64,000 nucleotides of DNA from Acanthochlamys bracteata (Eukaryota; Streptophyta; Magnoliopsida; Pandanales; Velloziaceae). The stretch spans positions 4,286,463-4,350,462 of the forward strand of contig CM034134.1 in assembly GCA_019914995.1 (NCBI GenBank), given 5' to 3'. The notes beneath the pieces were generated by a model. It had not been told where the DNA came from. It saw only the letters and a list, made by a program, of their open reading frames with translations, and made no database searches. The position numbers were made by a program, and so were the translations under genes. This document shows, piece after piece, positions 60,111 through 64,000 of the stretch (within the stretch, counting starts at the first letter, position 1; each line of letters opens with the position of its first letter).

Positions 60111-60899
60111 TTAATCGATGATCATATAAAAGTAGCATTTTCCCATGCTACTATTCTTATTTTAGGTAAATGCATTTCAATGTACCAAGGTTGCTCTATT
60201 TTACGAGCAAAGCTGTTAATAGGGTTAAGTCCTCATTAATTGATTGTGGCCTGATTGTTGGAACAAGCACCAACCTCACTTTCTACCATTATAGCCCGAG
60301 CTCAAAGTTAATATGCTGGTTCTCGGCCAAAATACTGAGCTAGAGCGTAGAGACCAGCTCTATGAATTAATTGTTTCTTTTTTGACATACATTTCTTTGG
60401 TTTTTGGATTCAAAAAATTTTGCAATAAGTCGAAAGTTAAAGATGAAAACTTAGTTACCTTTTCATTTACATTTCAACTGTTCTGCGTAAAAACATTCAG
60501 ACATTAGCTCATATGTAACCAAATTCTATCGTATCATGTCATCATGTTCAGAAAAAAGGACATATGTGGTCATAACGTGATGCCCTTAGTAGTTAGTAGA
60601 TCATTAACATAGTCGATATTTTTGGCTGCGGGTTTTACTAATGGTTAATAGTGGATATCCAAATTTTATGATTGCGACACAGCTTTGATTCGAACTCTTA
60701 ATTGAGTAATAATAATTCAATATTAGAAAAACCACTTATACGATTGAAGCATTTCATAATACCAATTTAGCATTATTAGTTTTACAGTTTTGTGAAATTT
60801 CAACTTCTGACGCTATTGCTAGCGAAGGAGAAGAAAGTAATTCATCTCTGAGAAGACTTGAAACATTATTTAGCCAGACTTGATGGCTTCTCTAGACAG
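60111..60899. other. Non-coding, no gene seen
   Basis: A/T-rich sequence without a recognisable family on either strand; it leads into the tandem foldback units. Confidence 0.4.
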
Positions 60900-61313
60900 C
60901 TTGGAATTGACGATGTTTAGAAAAACATCGTGACCGAAAGGAGTAATGCTAAGTGTGATTTGAAAGCTAATGCTCTTTAGTATTTCAGGTCAATTGATTC
61001 TCAGCATTACCCCCTTCGGTTGCCATATTCATTCAACTGGTCTCATGAAACCTTCCTGCTACTGAATGGATACGACAATTATTTAGCTGCTTGCGACAAC
61101 TTGAGCTTGGAAAATTAACGATGTTCTGAAAAAACAAGGTGACCGAAAGGAGTATTGCTGAGTATGATTTGAAGGCGAATGCTCTGTAGCATTTGCGTCA
61201 AGTCATTCTTAGCATTAGTGCCTTCAGTTGTCACAGTTTTGCGGCTGATCTCATAAAATCTTGCAGCTATTGAACGAACACAACAATTCTTTAGCTTCGT
61301 GCAACAACTTGAG
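60900..61313. repeat. Two tandem 206-bp units, each with a foldback
   Basis: Unit 1 (60900-61105) and unit 2 (61106-61313) both begin CTTGGAA and end CAACTTGAG. In each, GACCGAAAGGAGTA...GCTRAG (60932 and 61141) pairs with an inverse copy about 60 bases on (TCAGCATTACCCCCTTCGGT at 61001; TTAGCATTAGTGCCTTCAGT at 61209). In unit 1 about 26 of 35 positions pair, plus wobbles, with a loop near 28 bases. No known microRNA sequence was recognised. Confidence 0.75.
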
Positions 61314-61781
61314 CTTGCGGCATGGCAATTCGAACACTGATTTGATTAAGCATCCAAAACAAAATTTTACATATAAAAAACTAATAATAAATTAAAGTAA
61401 CTAAGAAGAAAACTTAAACTGAATTAAACCTATCACCTATAAAGTAGTTGGAAAAAGAAGCTCATAACAACTCGTACATTCCATAGCATCAATATCAATT
61501 TCCACATTTAACTTGTCTTCTCTTGCTTGTCGTTTGTTTTACTGCAATTTCAGTCACCTTGGATGGCAACATTTAGCTTGCTTAGATCAGCTCAACTAGC
61601 ACAACCCTTAGGGATGGCAACATACAATTTCTGCTAGCTGTCCTCAGGTGTAAAGTGGCACAAGATCGTCATTTGTTCTTCAACACACATGCCAGTTTTT
61701 GCTTGTTAACATGCTTCATGGAGGTATTCAAATCTAGGTGATTATCCTTCTCCACGATAGAGTACTTGCTGGATCAGAGAC
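61314..61781. other. Non-coding, no gene seen
   Basis: Sequence between the tandem foldback units and the LTR. No domain or repeat recognised. Confidence 0.4.
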
Positions 61782-63214
61782 TGTTAGGTTTTCCTGTAAG
61801 ATTAACTCAAGAGGGGAGGGGTGAATTGAGTTAGTCAATAAAAATTTTCGTCAAGCTTAGTTATTCTACTGGCAGCAAACTTACAACCGGCTGTGTCAAT
61901 TCTGTAACCTGCAGACAGAGAGAGTTAGAGTGTTTACTGACATAAGTAGAAAGGTAGTACTCAGGATATCTAACGTGGTTCGGCAAAACCCCTTTGCCTA
62001 CATCCACGGTCGCTCTATCACCAGAGCCAAAGCTTCACTAAACCTTTAATAAGCTACAAATGCAATAAGAGCAAAGTGCTTCACTAAGCACACTTACTCT
62101 ACCGGGTTTCTTCACCAAGACAACCCCTAACAGCCTACTGGACACACCTGTCCCCCTGGCTGATTTGCTAGCTCTATTACAAGGTCTAAGAGCTTTCACC
62201 AAGCTCCACCTGAGCTTCCTTTCCCGGTGCCCACAGCACCACCGTCACAATATCAGTAAAAGGTTACAAAGAATATAAACATAAATTGAGCACAGGATCT
62301 ATCTCATGAGGGTTATGTGTTCATGAAGTATTTCGAATGAGATGATCAGATATGTTGCTGAGAGAGATTTCTTCAGTGTGATCAGCAGCAAGATCTTTGT
62401 TGTTTTCGTAGAGTAGTAGAGTTCTTGTATCTCTCTATTTTTCTTGTATTCTCTCTCTGCACTTCCTTTGTTGTTGTGCCTCCCTTCTTATAGTGTTTCG
62501 TCTCTGTGTAGGAACCGTTGAAGAACGTTGCCGTTGGCGCTCTTATCCATTGGTGGTTCTTCACGTCAGAGAGGGAGCAGATTAACCAATCAACCGCTTC
62601 CTTAATTGCTTTCGGTTGTCTTTTGTGCAATGTCTCCACAGCATTAAATGCATTGTAAGAATTTGAATTTGCCGCCAGTGATTGTAAGCTTAATTTAGCT
62701 AAGTTGCTGTCTGAAACAAAAGAGTGAGTTGGCTTGTCCATATTTAATGCATTGCTGGTTGACTGCTTGATTTGATTAGAGATCTTGACTTGTATGATGT
62801 GCTTTCTTTCCTTGATTATAGAGCTTTCCCTTTCTGTGAAAAGGAAGATGATTTTTGCTCGTTGTAGATCTTCTATTTGAATTGCTTGAGTGCGTTGTGA
62901 GTCCAGAGGATTTTTGAAGCAAGGAGAGTTTTGTTGCCGTTGAACCCAAAGCTCTGTTTCGAAACAGAGAAGTCTTCTTGTGCTTCAGTGGTCAAGCAAC
63001 TGACTGCAATGTGACTATGGCATCCTCTGTTCTGTATGCTGTTTAATCTGTAGTAGCATGACAGTTGGCTGTATGATGGCTGTTATTGTCTGCTGTAAAT
63101 AAAATGATCTTTGTTTGTCTAATCCTGCAGAACTTGATTTCAGATTATTAGTCTAATATAAATCATAGTTCTTAATTCTTTGTTATCATCAAAATTGTCT
63201 TTATGGTTCCAACA
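61782..63214 (-). repeat. 3' LTR of the second Sirevirus-like element
   Basis: In the minus orientation it starts TGTTGGAACCATAAAG and ends AAAACCTAACA, 1433 bp. It keeps the 28-bp segment missing from the LTR at 35678. Open frames inside (for example 62741-62382) are incidental. Confidence 0.95.
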
Positions 63215-63677
63215 ATCTCCCCTATTTTGATGATGACAAACAAATTAAGAATTATTGATTTATGTTTTCACAATCCATCATTTGGAATTGAAAATTGCCA
63301 TACCTGTTCATGACTCCCCCTCAAATGGTGCATCCATTTTATTTACCTGTGCATGACTCATGGGTCCCCCTCAATTTGAGCCATTATTTTTGTATGCTAT
63401 CATGCAATAGCAATAATTCTTCTTTCTCTCCATTTTTATGGAATAGCAATAATTCTTCTTTCTCCCCATTTTTTTCCCCCTTTTGTCATCTCAAAAAGTT
63501 GATATAAGATGTAACATAGCTAAAAACTTAACATGATAGCACTGTCAGGATAGGCAAAAGATAACCAAATAGTTATAACATACATTCAAGCACGGCAAAT
63601 GATAAGTAGTAAGTAAACAAACATCCAAACATTAAAAGCAGTAGTAAGTAAACAAGCTAAGCCTAAGCTAAGTTTAA
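63215..63677 (-). other. 3' non-coding region of the second Sirevirus-like element
   Basis: Matches 43369-43777 in reverse. It carries a local 37-bp tandem duplication (AATAGCAATAATTCTTCTTT at about 63402 and 63443) that the other copy lacks. Confidence 0.85.
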
Positions 63678-64000
63678 CTAAATGTTTTTGCGTCTAGAGG
63701 ATGTCCTACAGCCAGGAGGTCGAGGGCGTTGATGCTTAGGTTTTGCTGCAGAGGATTGAGAAAGTATCGCTACATCCTCATTAAGAAAGGCTTGGGTGCT
63801 GGAGGCTGATTTATGAGCCTTGCGTTTTAAGTTTTTGCGTTTAGGGGGTAACCTAGGAATGTTTGAGTGAGCTGATGGAGGGTTAGAGATAGGAGGTTCA
63901 GTGATGAGGAGTTCACAAGGTATTTCTGGTGGAGCTTCAGATTGAGTCTCTGTTGGGGGCTCTTGGGATAAGGGTTCCTCCTGCAGAGGGGCTGCATAGA
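63678..64000 (-). CDS. Third-ORF C-terminal tail of the second Sirevirus-like element (partial)
   Basis: Open on the minus strand from the window edge to a TAG at 63680-63678. It encodes the Pro/Ser/Glu-rich tail ending PKHQRPRPPGCRTSSRRKNI, about 107 codons visible. It matches the tail at 43050-43368 with a few substitutions and no frameshift. Only the C-terminus is in view, so integrity of the whole ORF cannot be judged. The basic cluster near the end (KRKNLKRKAHK) could bind nucleic acid or act as a nuclear signal; that is inference. Confidence 0.85.
   Translation of the reverse strand, partial: YAAPLQEEPLSQEPPTETQSEAPPEIPCELLITEPPISNPPSAHSNIPRLPPKRKNLKRKAHKSASSTQAFLNEDVAILSQSSAAKPKHQRPRPPGCRTSSRRKNI

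Larger units (their letters stand above)
61782..64000 (-). mobile_element. Second Sirevirus-like element, 3' end, continuing beyond the window
   Basis: Minus-strand order is third-ORF tail (64000-63678), 3' non-coding region with purine boxes, polypurine tract (AGGGGAGAT at 63215-63223) and 3' LTR (63214-61782). It is clearly the same family as the element at 35.7-45.2 kb but in opposite orientation. The rest lies to the right of the window. Confidence 0.93.

Noticed and set aside
62382-62741. 119-codon frame on the minus strand
   Set aside because: It lies wholly inside an LTR and the same segment is not kept open in the LTRs at 35.7 and 43.8 kb.
1-64000. CRISPR arrays, bacterial operons or defence systems
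   Set aside because: None of the repeats has the regular repeat-spacer form, and all recognised genes and introns are of plant type.
1-64000. tRNA or rRNA genes
   Set aside because: No cloverleaf with A and B box or rRNA core sequence was noticed; tRNA-like strings were only the primer-binding sites.

Overview
The window is nuclear DNA of a flowering plant. It is AT-rich, shows spliced GT-AG exons with A/T-rich introns and no operon-like packing, and is filled with plant transposon families: Athila-type and chromovirus Ty3/gypsy elements, a Sirevirus-type Ty1/copia element with a third ORF, CACTA and FAR1/MULE DNA transposons, MITEs and solo LTRs. The sequence does not let me name the species.

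Only one gene looks intact: a seven-exon prolyl 4-hydroxylase on the minus strand (6264-8135, 269 codons), with every junction canonical and the catalytic His/Asp/His/Lys present. The other host-type gene is a two-exon remnant of a lysophosphatidate acyltransferase (2647-2928, minus).

Layout. 0-2.6 kb: non-coding. 2.6-2.9: acyltransferase relic. 3.4-5.8: decayed chromovirus pol (Reina/Tekay-like). 6.2-8.2: prolyl 4-hydroxylase. 8.9-9.4: a near-perfect 243-bp tandem duplication. 9.47-9.74: MITE. 9.75-23.7: a nested stack in which a plus-strand Athila-like element (A) carries two solo LTRs (13111-15200 and 16139-16715) and is split near its 3' end by a minus-strand relative (B, 17961-23637). 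24.9-31.8: CACTA (En/Spm) remains on the minus strand, whose 5' terminus lies inside the gag of a third Athila-like element (C, LTR 32623-34424, itself carrying a MITE). 35.7-45.2: a nearly complete Sirevirus-like copia element whose integrase core is deleted. 45.2-48.6: a region bounded by diverged inverted repeats. 48.7-50.7: second chromovirus fragment with a likely 3' LTR. 51.1-53.3: FAR1-like MULE transposase pseudogene. 53.5-54.0: hAT-type MITE with perfect 8-bp target duplication. 54.1-55.2: a 1.1-kb purine-rich tract almost without C. 57.1-57.35: TA/CA microsatellite. 57.9-58.4: DUF1985-like fragment. 59.6-60.1: inverted copy of sequence also found at 35.3-35.67. 60.9-61.3: two tandem 206-bp units each containing a foldback. 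61.8-64.0: 3' end of a second Sirevirus-like copy, minus strand, running off the window.

I see no cooperating novel gene system. The window is best read as a stratified transposon deposit around one surviving gene. The least explained signals are the repeated foldback family (60.9-61.3, relatives at 35.6 and 59.6), the C-depleted tract after the hAT MITE, and the large inverted repeats near 48.7/56.8 and 45.2/48.5.
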